A stretch of 64,000 nucleotides of DNA from Providencia rettgeri (GTDB lineage: Bacteria; Pseudomonadota; Gammaproteobacteria; Enterobacterales; Enterobacteriaceae). The notes beneath the pieces are model-generated. The model ran no database searches. It saw only the letters and a list, made by a program, of their open reading frames with translations, and was not told the origin of the DNA. The DNA lies in contig NZ_CP053896.1 of assembly GCF_013255915.1 (NCBI RefSeq), forward strand, positions 4,464,001-4,528,000, written 5' to 3'. Shown piece by piece: positions 1-10,670 of the stretch. The position numbers and the translations under genes were made by a program. Numbering within the stretch: position 1 is the first letter of the stretch; the number at the start of each line of letters is the position of its first letter.

Positions 1-551
1 CATTAGTTTACTCAATGTATTCCCCTGTATTTTTCGATTACGACCAAGTCCATCACATCATTAGAGGCTCACAAGAAAGCTTATTTACTGCGGGTGTTTT
101 CTCAACCTACCCAGCACCACAAATTAGTGTTCCTCATGCATTCTTTATTGAGGTCATTATTGCGGCCATTCTTGTTTGCTTAATACTCGCGCTAACCGAT
201 GATGGCAATGGTGTCCCACGTGGCCCACTTGCACCATTGTTAATCGGTATTTTGATTGCCGTTATCGGTGGGTCATTTGGCGCGCTCACTGGGTTCGCAC
301 TCAACCCTGCTCGTGACTTTGGTCCAAAGGTTGTCGCTTATCTCGCTGGTTGGGGTGATATCGCTCTGACTGGTGGCCGCGATATTCCTTATTTCCTTGT
401 CCCATTGACAGCACCTATTGTTGGTGGTCTGCTAGGCGCATTCGCCTATCGCAAACTGATTGGTCGCCACTTACCTTGCATGGTATGTGAAGAAGAGACC
501 AAAACAGAAAAATTATCCGTTAAAAACACCAAATCCTCGGAACAGGCTTAA
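1..551 (+). CDS. glpF: Glycerol facilitator GlpF, C-terminal part (5' truncated by window edge)
   Basis: This is the C-terminal two thirds of the inner-membrane aquaglyceroporin that lets glycerol diffuse into the cell. The reading frame is open from base 3 and continues to the left of the window, so the first Met seen inside it (base 15) is internal. Visible family marks are the second NPA box in LNPARDFGPK, the conserved stretch LTDDGNGVPRGPLAPLLIG, and the tail FAYRKLIGRHLPC, all closely matching E. coli GlpF. It ends 3 bases before glpK, so the two are clearly one operon. Its promoter and any GlpR operators lie outside the window. Confidence 0.95.
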   Translation, partial: LVYSMYSPVFFDYDQVHHIIRGSQESLFTAGVFSTYPAPQISVPHAFFIEVIIAAILVCLILALTDDGNGVPRGPLAPLLIGILIAVIGGSFGALTGFALNPARDFGPKVVAYLAGWGDIALTGGRDIPYFLVPLTAPIVGGLLGAFAYRKLIGRHLPCMVCEEETKTEKLSVKNTKSSEQA

Positions 552-2081
<1,530 letters not shown>

Positions 2082-2115
2082 TCCATCTTTTAATCTGTTT
2101 TATTTCTAATATCCC

Positions 2116-2150
2116 AAAGGCCATATGAATCATATGGCCTTTTTTATTTT
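2116..2150 (+). terminator. Rho-independent terminator of glpFK
   Basis: A 12-bp perfect stem (AAAGGCCATATG at 2116-2127, its complement from 2131) with a 3-base loop runs straight into a T-rich tract. It lies 35 bases after the glpK stop and would end the glpFK transcript. Confidence 0.85.
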
Positions 2151-2299
2151 ATCCCTACAAGTATGACTTTCTTCTAATAACTAATTAGTTAATCAATGAA
2201 AATGCAGTTATTAAAACAATAATAAATTAGACCGTTTTTTGCAGTTTATTTAGAATAATATTTCAATAAAATTCAAAATTAACCCTCAAAAAATGGATT

Positions 2300-5200
2300 A
2301 TGGTAATGGATAACCTTAAAATATTTGCTGATGAGATACAGCAAGGCAACTTACAACTAGGATGGTATAAAAAAGGGAGAGTGGCAATTATTCAACAAGA
2401 TACCGCCTTGATAAATGCATTAAAGGATAACCCTGAACTATCCGCTGACGGCGAAAAAGCATTTAAGTTATTCAATTGGTTAAGTGATAGACCCCGGTTA
2501 GCAGGTGAAAATAAAAAAACTTATTTATTGAGTGCGCTCTGTACTGAACATTTCTCTGGATTTAGTTTCCACCCCAAGCAAAATTTATTTGTCGAAAGCT
2601 TTAATTCACCCCATGAATGGATTAATGGAGAAACCAGAGCACAAGCTCAGCTCGCTGATTTATTATTACCAAGCGGGCAATGGCATCGCCATTATAACAT
2701 CGTAGTCTTGCCTGAAAAAGCCAATGACAAACAAGTCGAGCTAGTTCGCCATTGGTTGGAACTCACCGGCGGCAGTTTATTGATAGTCAAAAATAAACAC
2801 AAAAAACCATCAGCATCGACCCAACAACTCATTGATGAACTTAATCCAGTAGAGCCTATTGAGCAAGCCAGCCGCACCTTAGAAAATCACAGTTTCCAGC
2901 AAATTATCACCCTACCAACCCAAGCAATAAACTCATTGAAGCTAACCGATGAGTTACGAAAAAACAGCCAATATTTCTCAATATCTATAGAAAATATGAA
3001 GTATAACAAGGTGTTGTCTTTACATGACGTTCCAATTACAAAAACATCATCTTGGCAACAGATTGCCCATTCTGTCGAAACCGATGTAAATAAAATAATG
3101 GCAGTAAATCAGCTTCCTGCGGTTAAAATCCGCTATGAAAAGAATACCTTAAAACTTGTTGGTGAAAATATCATTTTTCGCCAGTTCCAATTGAAACAAA
3201 CAAAACCGGCGATCTCTCGACATGATGCGCAAGAAAGCGTTCCTCAAATTCTACCTATTTTAGTAGCAGAAAACCCAGATGAGCTCCCAAATCAGTTAGT
3301 TGTAGGTGCCATAACAGGAAAACTACCAAATAGCCCCCATATTAAGGGTTACAAAATCCTTGAGCAGCCCAAATTTGGTCAATTAACGCTAAATAACACC
3401 ACCAACGAATGGCAATACATTGCCAATAATGCAAAATTTAAAACCCACTCAGATCAATTTGATTTTATTGCTATGCTACCTAACGGGCAGCAATCCCAAC
3501 CCTTTTCCATTCAGTTACAAACCGCAAATGCACCACAACTGCGCATTCCTGGTAAACGCACATATTCCACTCCAGACCCTGTTTATCATGAACCTCAACG
3601 GCGTTACAACCCAACACCAAGTGATATGCAAATCCATCATATTCAACTTGCGCAAACTCACCTGCAGAATATGACCGATAAGCATATGAGCTTAACGGCT
3701 AACCGCTGGGCGTTATTGAATGTAGAAATTACTAGCGAAACGGCGGCTAAATCCCCTAATATTGAAGCCATCGTCAGCAATAAAGAAAGAAAAATATTAG
3801 GTCGAGTGAGACTAACTGGCCCGGATCATTTGCCCCAAAAATTAACAGCGCTCCCCCAAAAGATGAATGTTTCCGCACAAAATTGGCATCAGCAACGCTT
3901 TACTGCTCCGCTAAAAGGCGAGTGGATACAACCGGATATCAACCTCGTTATCACTGTTAATGGCAAACCCATTATCACCGAAGAAACCAACCAATATGGT
4001 CTATTTTCACCTAATGTTACCCTTGATAGCCATCTAATTGTTCAGGTTGATAATCACAGTTTATATCAACAAGGTCATGGCGTTTATTCATCTTCCCCGC
4101 TAAGTTGGGGAAAAGAAGCGGTAACAGTTTTACCGATTGGACAGCTCACAGTGCATAGCCTTCCTGCTACAGTGAGTCACCCAAGCTTAACGTCACTTAG
4201 GACTGACACCAATAACAACGTCATTCCGTTTATTCATCCTCATTATGATAACCCTGAAGAGATTAACTATCACCCCAGTGCACAAATCCTTTGGGCTTAT
4301 AATAATAGCCATAAATACCAAACTGCTAACAATGCTGATTCTGATTATCAATATACTGCGATTGAAACCCTACCTTCAAATGTTGGCACTGCGCTATTAG
4401 GGCTTGGGTCGCCCAACCACGGTGGCGGGGTTCATGAACCTAACGTGATGTTTCATGAGATTTTTGGTCACGGTCTTGGTTTGCCTCATACCGACATAAA
4501 AGGTGAGAATGATCAGTTAATATACCCTTACGACCCTCACAGCCATGGCAAAAACCCAGCTTATAACCAATCTAGGCAATATTATATCACTTATCACGAT
4601 CTCCATAGTCACTTAAAACAGGCTATGCCGACCATGCTTTCTAGTTTTGTGCCTTTTAGGAGCGGTGCTTATGATGCATTTTTGCCTCATCCTGATGTCT
4701 ACAACCAAAAAATTCACCAATTTTTAAGCAAAAGAATACGCTGGCAAAGCAATAAAACTAAAGGGGAGGATACTGAAGATGGCGGGTTTGCAGGAGACGG
4801 TTTTTATCAACGCTGGGATCAAATTAACAAACAATGGGTCACACTAACTCAACAGAATTACTCAAAATATTATCACCTAACGCAAATTGAGCAATTCCCT
4901 CATCAACGTGATGTAGCGATTTATTGGATACAGCATCAGTTTACTAAAATGGCAGATAATACCCCACACCCTTATAGCACCATCACGGTTGACCGTACCA
5001 TAGGAAGCTTGCCGGCCGATTACCATAACCTAAAAACAGGGGTTGGCCGTCCATTTGATATTAATGGTGACTATGCATTAACCGTCACTTATGCAACTCC
5101 GAATGGGTTATCGACCGAAGTATTGCAAATCCGACGTACAGAGAGCTTCAATATTGCAGATAAAGGCGAATTGGTTCAGTTTACTGTACATGAATTGAAC

Positions 5201-6079
5201 TACAAAAAAGAGCTTGGGCAGTTGATCTCCCACTATAACAACCCGGATTCATTAGCTTGCCGTGTATTAACAAACAGTGATGGCTATTTATTACCCAACC
5301 AGTTGATTCTCGATAATTATTGGCAAGGTGCCCCTATTTACTGGGCAGCAACAGAAGAAGGCTTAATTGATTTTTCGACAGGTAAAGTCAATCTCGACAA
5401 AATCACCTCAAAAAGTGCACTTTGCGCCAAGTGGGTTGAAAAAGGCCGGTTACATCAACAATATTTTTCATTATCTGACCCATTTGGCCAAGATTCGCAG
5501 GTTGATACCTCTTTGAACTTTATTGCGCTCAATCACCTTGATACTCACGCAAGGCAATACTCAGCAATACCCGATGTGATCTACTACACAGTCGAGCAAC
5601 CTTTAGTTGCGGATGTAAACTTCGAACAAACGGTGGATATTACTCACCTAAACTTGCCTGATGGCCAGTACTCTTTTTGGGTCACACTAAGGACAAGTGA
5701 TGACCAAAAACAAATTCAAGAAAGCATACCAATAGAGGAATGGTATTTTTCAGTACAACAAAATCAATTAACAATAAAAGGCACGATAGACAGTACCCCT
5801 GAGTTAAAACTGGATGGAATAATCATTCATATAGACCAACACTTGCAGGACCATACTGTACCAAAGTTGATTTGGCTCCAACAAAACACTCAAAATCCAA
5901 CAGGACAATTAGCAGAAAATACAAAATTTCTAGATTATAACCAACCAGTGATATTTAATTCAGGAGTCATGTTGCCGGAACTTATATCATCAATGCCAGA
6001 AGAGGAACCTAGCTCCTTGTATTCATCGGTGCTATCAATTCCGCCACAAAAGCAAGCTGATATACTGCTAAGCGCGTAA
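2300..6079 (+). CDS. Large StcE/TagA-like (M66-type) zinc metallopeptidase with atypical active-site spacing
   Basis: A 1259-residue protein that I place near the M66 family (StcE mucinase, TagA, dictomallein). Residues about 1-320 are unrecognised. Residues about 330-410 look like an Ig/VCBS-type beta domain. From about 415 (GKRTYSTPDPVYH) the sequence resembles the StcE catalytic region, with a zinc motif at H719-H730 reading HEIFGHGLGLPH and, near residue 830, GDGFYQRWD, which parallels StcE sequence after its active site. The motif is HExxxHxxGxxH, one residue longer than the usual HExxHxxGxxH. No signal peptide is visible at either possible start (2300 or 2306) and no good ribosome binding site precedes them. 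It sits between glpK and emrD, where glpX would be expected. Family placement is moderately sure; substrate and export route are unknown. Confidence 0.7.
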   Translation: MVMDNLKIFADEIQQGNLQLGWYKKGRVAIIQQDTALINALKDNPELSADGEKAFKLFNWLSDRPRLAGENKKTYLLSALCTEHFSGFSFHPKQNLFVESFNSPHEWINGETRAQAQLADLLLPSGQWHRHYNIVVLPEKANDKQVELVRHWLELTGGSLLIVKNKHKKPSASTQQLIDELNPVEPIEQASRTLENHSFQQIITLPTQAINSLKLTDELRKNSQYFSISIENMKYNKVLSLHDVPITKTSSWQQIAHSVETDVNKIMAVNQLPAVKIRYEKNTLKLVGENIIFRQFQLKQTKPAISRHDAQESVPQILPILVAENPDELPNQLVVGAITGKLPNSPHIKGYKILEQPKFGQLTLNNTTNEWQYIANNAKFKTHSDQFDFIAMLPNGQQSQPFSIQLQTANAPQLRIPGKRTYSTPDPVYHEPQRRYNPTPSDMQIHHIQLAQTHLQNMTDKHMSLTANRWALLNVEITSETAAKSPNIEAIVSNKERKILGRVRLTGPDHLPQKLTALPQKMNVSAQNWHQQRFTAPLKGEWIQPDINLVITVNGKPIITEETNQYGLFSPNVTLDSHLIVQVDNHSLYQQGHGVYSSSPLSWGKEAVTVLPIGQLTVHSLPATVSHPSLTSLRTDTNNNVIPFIHPHYDNPEEINYHPSAQILWAYNNSHKYQTANNADSDYQYTAIETLPSNVGTALLGLGSPNHGGGVHEPNVMFHEIFGHGLGLPHTDIKGENDQLIYPYDPHSHGKNPAYNQSRQYYITYHDLHSHLKQAMPTMLSSFVPFRSGAYDAFLPHPDVYNQKIHQFLSKRIRWQSNKTKGEDTEDGGFAGDGFYQRWDQINKQWVTLTQQNYSKYYHLTQIEQFPHQRDVAIYWIQHQFTKMADNTPHPYSTITVDRTIGSLPADYHNLKTGVGRPFDINGDYALTVTYATPNGLSTEVLQIRRTESFNIADKGELVQFTVHELNYKKELGQLISHYNNPDSLACRVLTNSDGYLLPNQLILDNYWQGAPIYWAATEEGLIDFSTGKVNLDKITSKSALCAKWVEKGRLHQQYFSLSDPFGQDSQVDTSLNFIALNHLDTHARQYSAIPDVIYYTVEQPLVADVNFEQTVDITHLNLPDGQYSFWVTLRTSDDQKQIQESIPIEEWYFSVQQNQLTIKGTIDSTPELKLDGIIIHIDQHLQDHTVPKLIWLQQNTQNPTGQLAENTKFLDYNQPVIFNSGVMLPELISSMPEEEPSSLYSSVLSIPPQKQADILLSA

Positions 6080-6083
6080 TTTG

Positions 6084-6114
6084 ATGGTCAGGCTGTCTTT
6101 TGCAGCCTGACCAT
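6084..6114. terminator. Convergent hairpin between the M66-like gene and emrD
   Basis: A perfect 12-bp stem (ATGGTCAGGCTG at 6084-6095 with its complement at 6103-6114) and a 7-base loop fills the short gap between two convergent genes. Neither side has a T tract, so it may act as a bidirectional, partly Rho-dependent end or a 3' stabiliser. Confidence 0.55.
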
Positions 6115-6120
6115 ATCCCA

Positions 6121-7305
6121 TTAAACCATGCGTTCTGAGTGATTCATACGTTTTGCTAAAGGTAACCAGCACAACAATACAAGCGTCGACATTAAAAACA
6201 TCAACAATCCTAAACTAAACTGCCCGTTCTGTGGTAACAAGGCGGAAACCCAAGTCGCAACACCTGAACCGACATTTTGTAAGCCGCCAACGAGTGCACC
6301 TGCGGCACCTGCCAAATAAGGGAAAGGCTCCATAGCCCCTGTCGTTGCTAATGGAAATAACATACCAGCGCCAAAGAAAAATACCGCTGCTGGGACTAAC
6401 AATGTCCATGTATTCATAATCCCAAACCAGCCTGGTACCCACATCATAAAGCCAGCCAATAAACAAATAAGCACTGAGTGCCACATCAAATTATAAAACG
6501 TTTTTCCCTCTCGCCCTGCATACCAAGCGCCAAAGAAAGCGGCAGGAATCGGCAATATAAATAAAATACTCACGGTGATACTGCTTAGCCCTAATACACC
6601 GCCCATCAATACACCACTGCTGGCTTCAAATACCGCTATCCCAGCTAACGCACCAACTAGCATGGCAAGGTAAGAGAGAAATGAACCACTTGAAAGTAAT
6701 TCACGATATGAGGCCAACATTCTGTACTTTTCTGGGGAAACAGGCCGCGTTTCTGGTAGCCAACGATACATACTCAATAATACTGAGGCTCCTAAGATAA
6801 ATAGGAAAATATAGCAAGCATGCCAGCCCCAAAAGTGCGCTAATATTCCGCCAAACATGGGAGCCAATAATGGGCTGACTAACACCCCCATATTTAATAG
6901 GCTATTTGCATAACGCAGCGCTGTGCCTTTATATAAGTCACGAGGCATTGTTCTTGCCATTACACCGGCAACACCAGTTCCTAGCCCTTGTAACCCACTT
7001 GCCACTGTAAGTATATTTAGCGTTGGCGCGAAAATTGCCACAACCGTTGAAAATAAGAAAATCGTTAAACCGGTTAAAATAACAGGTCGGCGACCAATTT
7101 GGTCAGATAGCGGCCCATAAACTAACTGCGAAAAACCATAAGAAAATAAATAAGCCGCCATTACTTGTTGAACAGCACCAGAGGGCTCATTAAAATAAGC
7201 GGCAATTTCAGCAATGACAGGAACATAAATAGTTTGTGTCATTTGGCCGACTGCTGCCAATGCAATTAGCATTAATAGCAAATTAAAATGTTCCAGTTTT
7301 CTCAT
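6121..7305 (-). CDS. emrD: Multidrug efflux MFS transporter EmrD
   Basis: Twelve-helix major facilitator superfamily drug:proton antiporter of the inner membrane, closely matching E. coli EmrD throughout (for example MGQMTQTIYVP-like helix 1, the loop GPLSDQIGRRPVILTG between helices 2 and 3, and FFFGAGMLFPLATTGAMEPF). I chose the ATG at 7305, giving 394 residues as in E. coli, because a GAGAG sequence precedes it. An in-frame TTG seven codons upstream (7326) has no better signal. It is a single gene, convergent with the M66-like gene and divergent from fpr. An 18-bp direct repeat lies upstream. Confidence 0.93.
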   Translation of the reverse strand: MRKLEHFNLLLMLIALAAVGQMTQTIYVPVIAEIAAYFNEPSGAVQQVMAAYLFSYGFSQLVYGPLSDQIGRRPVILTGLTIFLFSTVVAIFAPTLNILTVASGLQGLGTGVAGVMARTMPRDLYKGTALRYANSLLNMGVLVSPLLAPMFGGILAHFWGWHACYIFLFILGASVLLSMYRWLPETRPVSPEKYRMLASYRELLSSGSFLSYLAMLVGALAGIAVFEASSGVLMGGVLGLSSITVSILFILPIPAAFFGAWYAGREGKTFYNLMWHSVLICLLAGFMMWVPGWFGIMNTWTLLVPAAVFFFGAGMLFPLATTGAMEPFPYLAGAAGALVGGLQNVGSGVATWVSALLPQNGQFSLGLLMFLMSTLVLLCWLPLAKRMNHSERMV

Positions 7306-7761
7306 TTTTCTCTCAAATACATCCAATAATTCAAATGCACGCTATTTCGGACACAAAATAACGCCGCATTATTTCATTGTAATAACGCAAAATTATTTAG
7401 GTGCTTAATTATCAATATAAAAATACTGCTCTACGCTTTTATGCCATTTTTAATAAATAGCAAATAATGCGTTTTGCTTGAGTGTGACTAAGATAACAAA
7501 AGCAGCCATCTTTTCGTAGTAGTGCGACATTTTATATTTTTCAACAATGGCAGTAATATTCGCCAGCATTGTCAACATAACTGTACATTGAACTTTAAAA
7601 TAGACCAATATTAAGAATAAAACACTGGAACACATTATCGATAAGCATAAATAATGAACTGTTTTAGTATTAAATCCTAGTGAACCATGCTTTGGCTCAT
7701 TCACATCAAAAATGAGTTATTTTTCAGATGGTCGATTTTAAAATATGAAGAGGTGGGATCT
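7306..7761. other. Divergent intergenic region emrD/fpr
   Basis: This 456-base AT-rich region should hold the promoters of emrD (left) and fpr (right). The only strong structure I see is the direct repeat at 7357-7398. An 84-codon open frame on the minus strand (7450-7704) runs through it but has no family resemblance and I do not call it a gene. Confidence 0.5.
7357..7398. promoter_or_regulatory. Direct repeat AATAACGC-N3-ATTATTT upstream of emrD
   Basis: Two 18-base copies (7357-7374 and 7381-7398) share AATAACGC, three variable bases, then ATTATTT. Their starts are 24 bp apart, 52-93 bp upstream of the chosen emrD start. This looks like a paired binding site for a regulator of emrD. No known consensus was recognised. 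Confidence 0.35.
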
Positions 7762-8508
7762 ATGGCAAATTGGGTAACAGGAACAGTGATTGAAGCCAAA
7801 TTTTGGACTGATTCATTATTCAGCTTAGTCATTGAGGCGCCAATTAAACCCTTTACCGCCGGACAATACGCCAAACTGGCACTCGAAATCGAAGGCGAAC
7901 GTATTCAACGAGCTTATTCTTACGTCAACGCACCTAGTGATAACCGACTTGAATTTTATTTTGTCATCGTCCCCGAAGGGAAACTTAGCCCAAAATTAGC
8001 ACAATTAAAACCCGATGATACGTTACAGATCACGGATGAAGCAGCGGGTTTCTTCGTTTTAGACGAAATACCCGAATGTAAAAACTTATGGATGTTATCA
8101 ACAGGTACCGCCATTGGGCCTTTTTTGTCCATCTTACAGGAAGGCAAAGACCTTGAGCGCTTCGAGAACATTGTTTTACTCCACGCTGTCCGTTATGAGA
8201 AAGATTTAAGTTATTTGTCCTTAATGAAAAAGTTGGAACAACAATATCAAGGGAAATTAAAAATTGTCACCGTGGTGAGCCGCGAACAATGTACAGGTTC
8301 ATTATATGGCCGTGTTCCAGCCTTAATTGAAAATCATGCACTCGAAGAGGCTGTTGGCCTAGCCCTTTCGCCTGACACCTGCCACGTTATGCTATGTGGT
8401 AACCCTGAAATGGTCAGGGACACTCGCGATACACTAAAAAATAACCGTAACATGGTTAAACATTTACGCCGCAAACCTGGCCATATTTCGAGTGAGCAAT
8501 ACTGGTAA
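7762..8508 (+). CDS. fpr: Ferredoxin/flavodoxin-NADP+ reductase Fpr
   Basis: FAD-containing reductase passing electrons between NADPH and flavodoxin or ferredoxin. It is 248 residues, the E. coli length, when started at the ATG at 7762, which follows a strong AGGTGGGA ribosome binding site and begins MANWVTGTV like the E. coli protein. An upstream in-frame ATG at 7687 would add 25 unrelated residues and was not used. Visible motifs are the FAD-binding RAYSYVNAPS, the NADP-binding GTAIGPFLSIL, and the C-terminal aromatic ending SEQYW. In E. coli fpr is a SoxRS target. No soxbox was identified here. Confidence 0.96.
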   Translation: MANWVTGTVIEAKFWTDSLFSLVIEAPIKPFTAGQYAKLALEIEGERIQRAYSYVNAPSDNRLEFYFVIVPEGKLSPKLAQLKPDDTLQITDEAAGFFVLDEIPECKNLWMLSTGTAIGPFLSILQEGKDLERFENIVLLHAVRYEKDLSYLSLMKKLEQQYQGKLKIVTVVSREQCTGSLYGRVPALIENHALEEAVGLALSPDTCHVMLCGNPEMVRDTRDTLKNNRNMVKHLRRKPGHISSEQYW

Positions 8509-8514
8509 TTTAGC

Positions 8515-8545
8515 ATGCTACCCTGAAATATTTTCAGGGTAGCAT
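8515..8545. terminator. Convergent terminator-like hairpin fpr/yiiR
   Basis: A 14-bp perfect stem (core GCTACCCTGAAA at 8517-8528 with its complement at 8532-8543) and a 3-base loop starts 7 bases after the fpr stop. It lacks a long T tract. It probably serves the convergent fpr and yiiR transcripts together. Confidence 0.6.
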
Positions 8546-8582
8546 TCATGTTATATGGTAGTCGGGCCACATGGTATTGACG

Positions 8583-9002
8583 CTATAAATAATCCACAGT
8601 TTCTGTTTCTTCACCATAATGATTAACACCATCCATTCCCATAAAAGCTCCGCAATCAAGTACCATTATCATAGTAATTAATAATGGTAAAAAGCGCCCT
8701 ATCCCCCATTGCCATACAGGTTCAAATTGGCTGACGTCGATTGAAAAAAGAGCAAACGCCAATAAAATCAGCGCAAACCACCCACCCGATTTTCCACGGT
8801 CATGTAAACGCTTCACAAAGATAGCGGCCAAAGGGTAAAGTAGTAAAATAAATAACGATATAGCAAGTGTTTCAGAGAATAGCAGTGCATTTTGTAACAG
8901 GGCAATTACCGTCATTAAAATAAAAATGACTGCAATACCTACCCAAAATGGCCGGCGACCGATACGGCCTTTGAAGGAAAAAGCCCATTGTTGTAATGTC
9001 AT
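8583..9002 (-). CDS. yiiR: DUF805 inner-membrane protein (YiiR-like)
   Basis: A 139-residue DUF805 family membrane protein of unknown function. The DUF805 marks are the N-terminal FSFKGRIGRRPFWVG and the KRLHDRGKSGGW loop between predicted membrane helices; about four hydrophobic segments are visible. The position next to fpr, yiiQ and tpiA matches E. coli yiiR. It is divergent from yiiQ with only about 35 bases between the starts, so the two share a very small promoter region. Confidence 0.85.
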   Translation of the reverse strand: MTLQQWAFSFKGRIGRRPFWVGIAVIFILMTVIALLQNALLFSETLAISLFILLLYPLAAIFVKRLHDRGKSGGWFALILLAFALFSIDVSQFEPVWQWGIGRFLPLLITMIMVLDCGAFMGMDGVNHYGEETETVDYL

Positions 9003-9037
9003 TACCTATAATCCTGATACAATGTGGAAAACTAAAA

Positions 9038-9667
9038 ATGAGTGGCTCAAAAATGACCCAAACTTTATTTCGTTCTGTATACGCCATCATAACCATTTTT
9101 GTACTTAGTGTGCCACAACTGGCTTTTGCTCAAAAAGTCCCAACGCTGCCAGATACTGACTTTGAGGTCTCCTATTTGGCCCCTGATGCGCCTTCTTTTA
9201 ACCTCACTATTCCTGAATTACGTAACCAATTCAATCAAGCATACAAAGACTTATATCTTCATGAATATAAAGTAATTGCTAGCCAAGATATCGCAGCTCC
9301 CTATATTCGAGCAGCTTCTCGAATTAACCAACAAATTTATTCCTCTGCGGTGTTAGAACGCGGAAGTGAAAAAATTAAAAGTTTACAGATCACATTACTA
9401 CCGTCTGATAACCCACAAGAAAACCAAAAAAATCGACAATTAATGGAAAGTTATACCATTGCAATGGTCCGTATATTCGCCCCTGAAGTTTCACAGGATA
9501 AAGCCCCTGAACTTACGGAAGCCTTAAATAAATTTATTGCCAATAATAGTGCAACTCACGCGGAAGAAGCTCGATTAGGCGCTTTAAGATATATTTTAGT
9601 AAAAAGTGACAATAATGTGCTTACTTTTGCTGTTGAACCGATTAAGCTAGAACAACAAACACCCTAA
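9038..9667 (+). CDS. yiiQ: DUF1454 periplasmic protein (YiiQ-like)
   Basis: A secreted protein of unknown function, 209 residues, matching E. coli YiiQ (DUF1454), notably in SRINQQIYSSAVLERGSEKIKS and the C-terminal LTFAVEPIKL. A signal peptide ends at about AFA-QK. The frame also contains an ATG at 8996, but that start would overlap yiiR and add residues before the signal peptide. I chose 9038; the ATG at 9053 (MTQTLFRSVYA) is an equal alternative. The yiiR-yiiQ-tpiA neighbourhood is conserved in enterobacteria. Confidence 0.85.
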   Translation: MSGSKMTQTLFRSVYAIITIFVLSVPQLAFAQKVPTLPDTDFEVSYLAPDAPSFNLTIPELRNQFNQAYKDLYLHEYKVIASQDIAAPYIRAASRINQQIYSSAVLERGSEKIKSLQITLLPSDNPQENQKNRQLMESYTIAMVRIFAPEVSQDKAPELTEALNKFIANNSATHAEEARLGALRYILVKSDNNVLTFAVEPIKLEQQTP

Positions 9668-9845
9668 ACTGACTGTGATCACGCTCTAAGAACAAGCATG
9701 ATGAAAAGCAAAGCTATTATTATCCATTGTTCTTATAATGCAGAAGGTGAATGGCGACAACATTGTCACGTTACGCGTGTAACATAAGCGTGTGATGAAT
9801 AACTTATTGATTAATCATTCAAACTCTCTGGTTGGAGGAAATAAC

Positions 9846-10616
9846 ATGCGACATCCATTGGTAATGGGTAACTGGAAACTAAACGGCAGCACACAGATGG
9901 TCAATGACCTCGTCGCTGGCTTGCGTAATGAACTCAGCAGCGTTGATGGCTGTGATGTGGCTATTGCACCACCTGCGATTTATTTGACTCAAGCTAAACA
10001 TGCGTTAGCAGGCAGTCGCATTGCATTAGGTGCACAAAACGTTGACGTTAACCTATCAGGTGCATTTACAGGTGAAACCTCTGCTGAAATGTTAAAAGAT
10101 GTTGGCGCCAAATACATCATTATCGGCCACTCAGAGCGCCGTACTTATCACAACGAAAGTGATGAATTTGTCGCTAAGAAATTTGCTGTCTTAAAAGAAC
10201 AAGGTCTGATCCCAGTACTGTGTATTGGTGAAACTGAAGCTGAAAATGAAGCGGGTAAAACCGAAGAAGTCTGCGCTCGTCAAATCGATGCCGTATTGAA
10301 TTCTTTAGGTGCAGAAGCTTTCCAAGGTGCCGTTATCGCTTATGAGCCAATCTGGGCTATCGGTACAGGTAAATCAGCAACACCAGCACAAGCACAAGCA
10401 ATCCATAAATTTATTCGTACTCATATTGCGAAAAAAGATGCAGCCATTGCTGAACAAGTTATCATCCAATACGGCGGCTCTGTTAATGCCAGCAACGCAG
10501 CTGAGCTATTTACCCAGCCAGATATCGATGGTGCCTTAGTGGGTGGCGCTTCTCTGAAAGCTGACGCTTTTGCTGTTATTGTTAAAGCGGCTGCTGAAGC
10601 GAAAAAATCTAAATAA
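9846..10616 (+). CDS. tpiA: Triosephosphate isomerase TpiA
   Basis: Glycolytic enzyme interconverting dihydroxyacetone phosphate and glyceraldehyde 3-phosphate in the cytoplasm. It has 256 residues when started at the ATG at 9846, which follows a GGAGG ribosome binding site and gives [15 protein letters not shown]. The frame extends upstream to 9792, but that extension has no family support. Catalytic groups are visible: the Asn and Lys of NWK, the His of IIGHSERR, the Glu of [11 protein letters not shown], and the phosphate-binding IQYGGSV and GALVGGASL loops. A TATAAT at 9734-9739 may be its -10 element, but no clear -35 was found. Confidence 0.97.
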   Translation: MRHPLVMGNWKLNGSTQMVNDLVAGLRNELSSVDGCDVAIAPPAIYLTQAKHALAGSRIALGAQNVDVNLSGAFTGETSAEMLKDVGAKYIIIGHSERRTYHNESDEFVAKKFAVLKEQGLIPVLCIGETEAENEAGKTEEVCARQIDAVLNSLGAEAFQGAVIAYEPIWAIGTGKSATPAQAQAIHKFIRTHIAKKDAAIAEQVIIQYGGSVNASNAAELFTQPDIDGALVGGASLKADAFAVIVKAAAEAKKSK

Positions 10617-10640
10617 GGTTATTTTAATACCTTGAGATTA

Positions 10641-10670
10641 ACCGCCAAATATTGGCGGTTTTTTATTTTA
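10641..10670 (+). terminator. Rho-independent terminator of tpiA
   Basis: An 8-bp stem (ACCGCCAA at 10641-10648, complement at 10652-10659) with a 3-base loop is followed by an almost pure T run. It lies 24 bases after the tpiA stop. Confidence 0.9.

Noticed and set aside
7450-7704. 84-codon minus-strand open frame between emrD and fpr
   Set aside because: It has no recognisable family, no good ribosome binding site, and fills the divergent promoter region of two well-known genes. I judged it a chance frame.
9792-9845. N-terminal extension of TpiA by 18 residues
   Set aside because: The GGAGG ribosome binding site and the family N-terminus ([11 protein letters not shown]) both point to the ATG at 9846.
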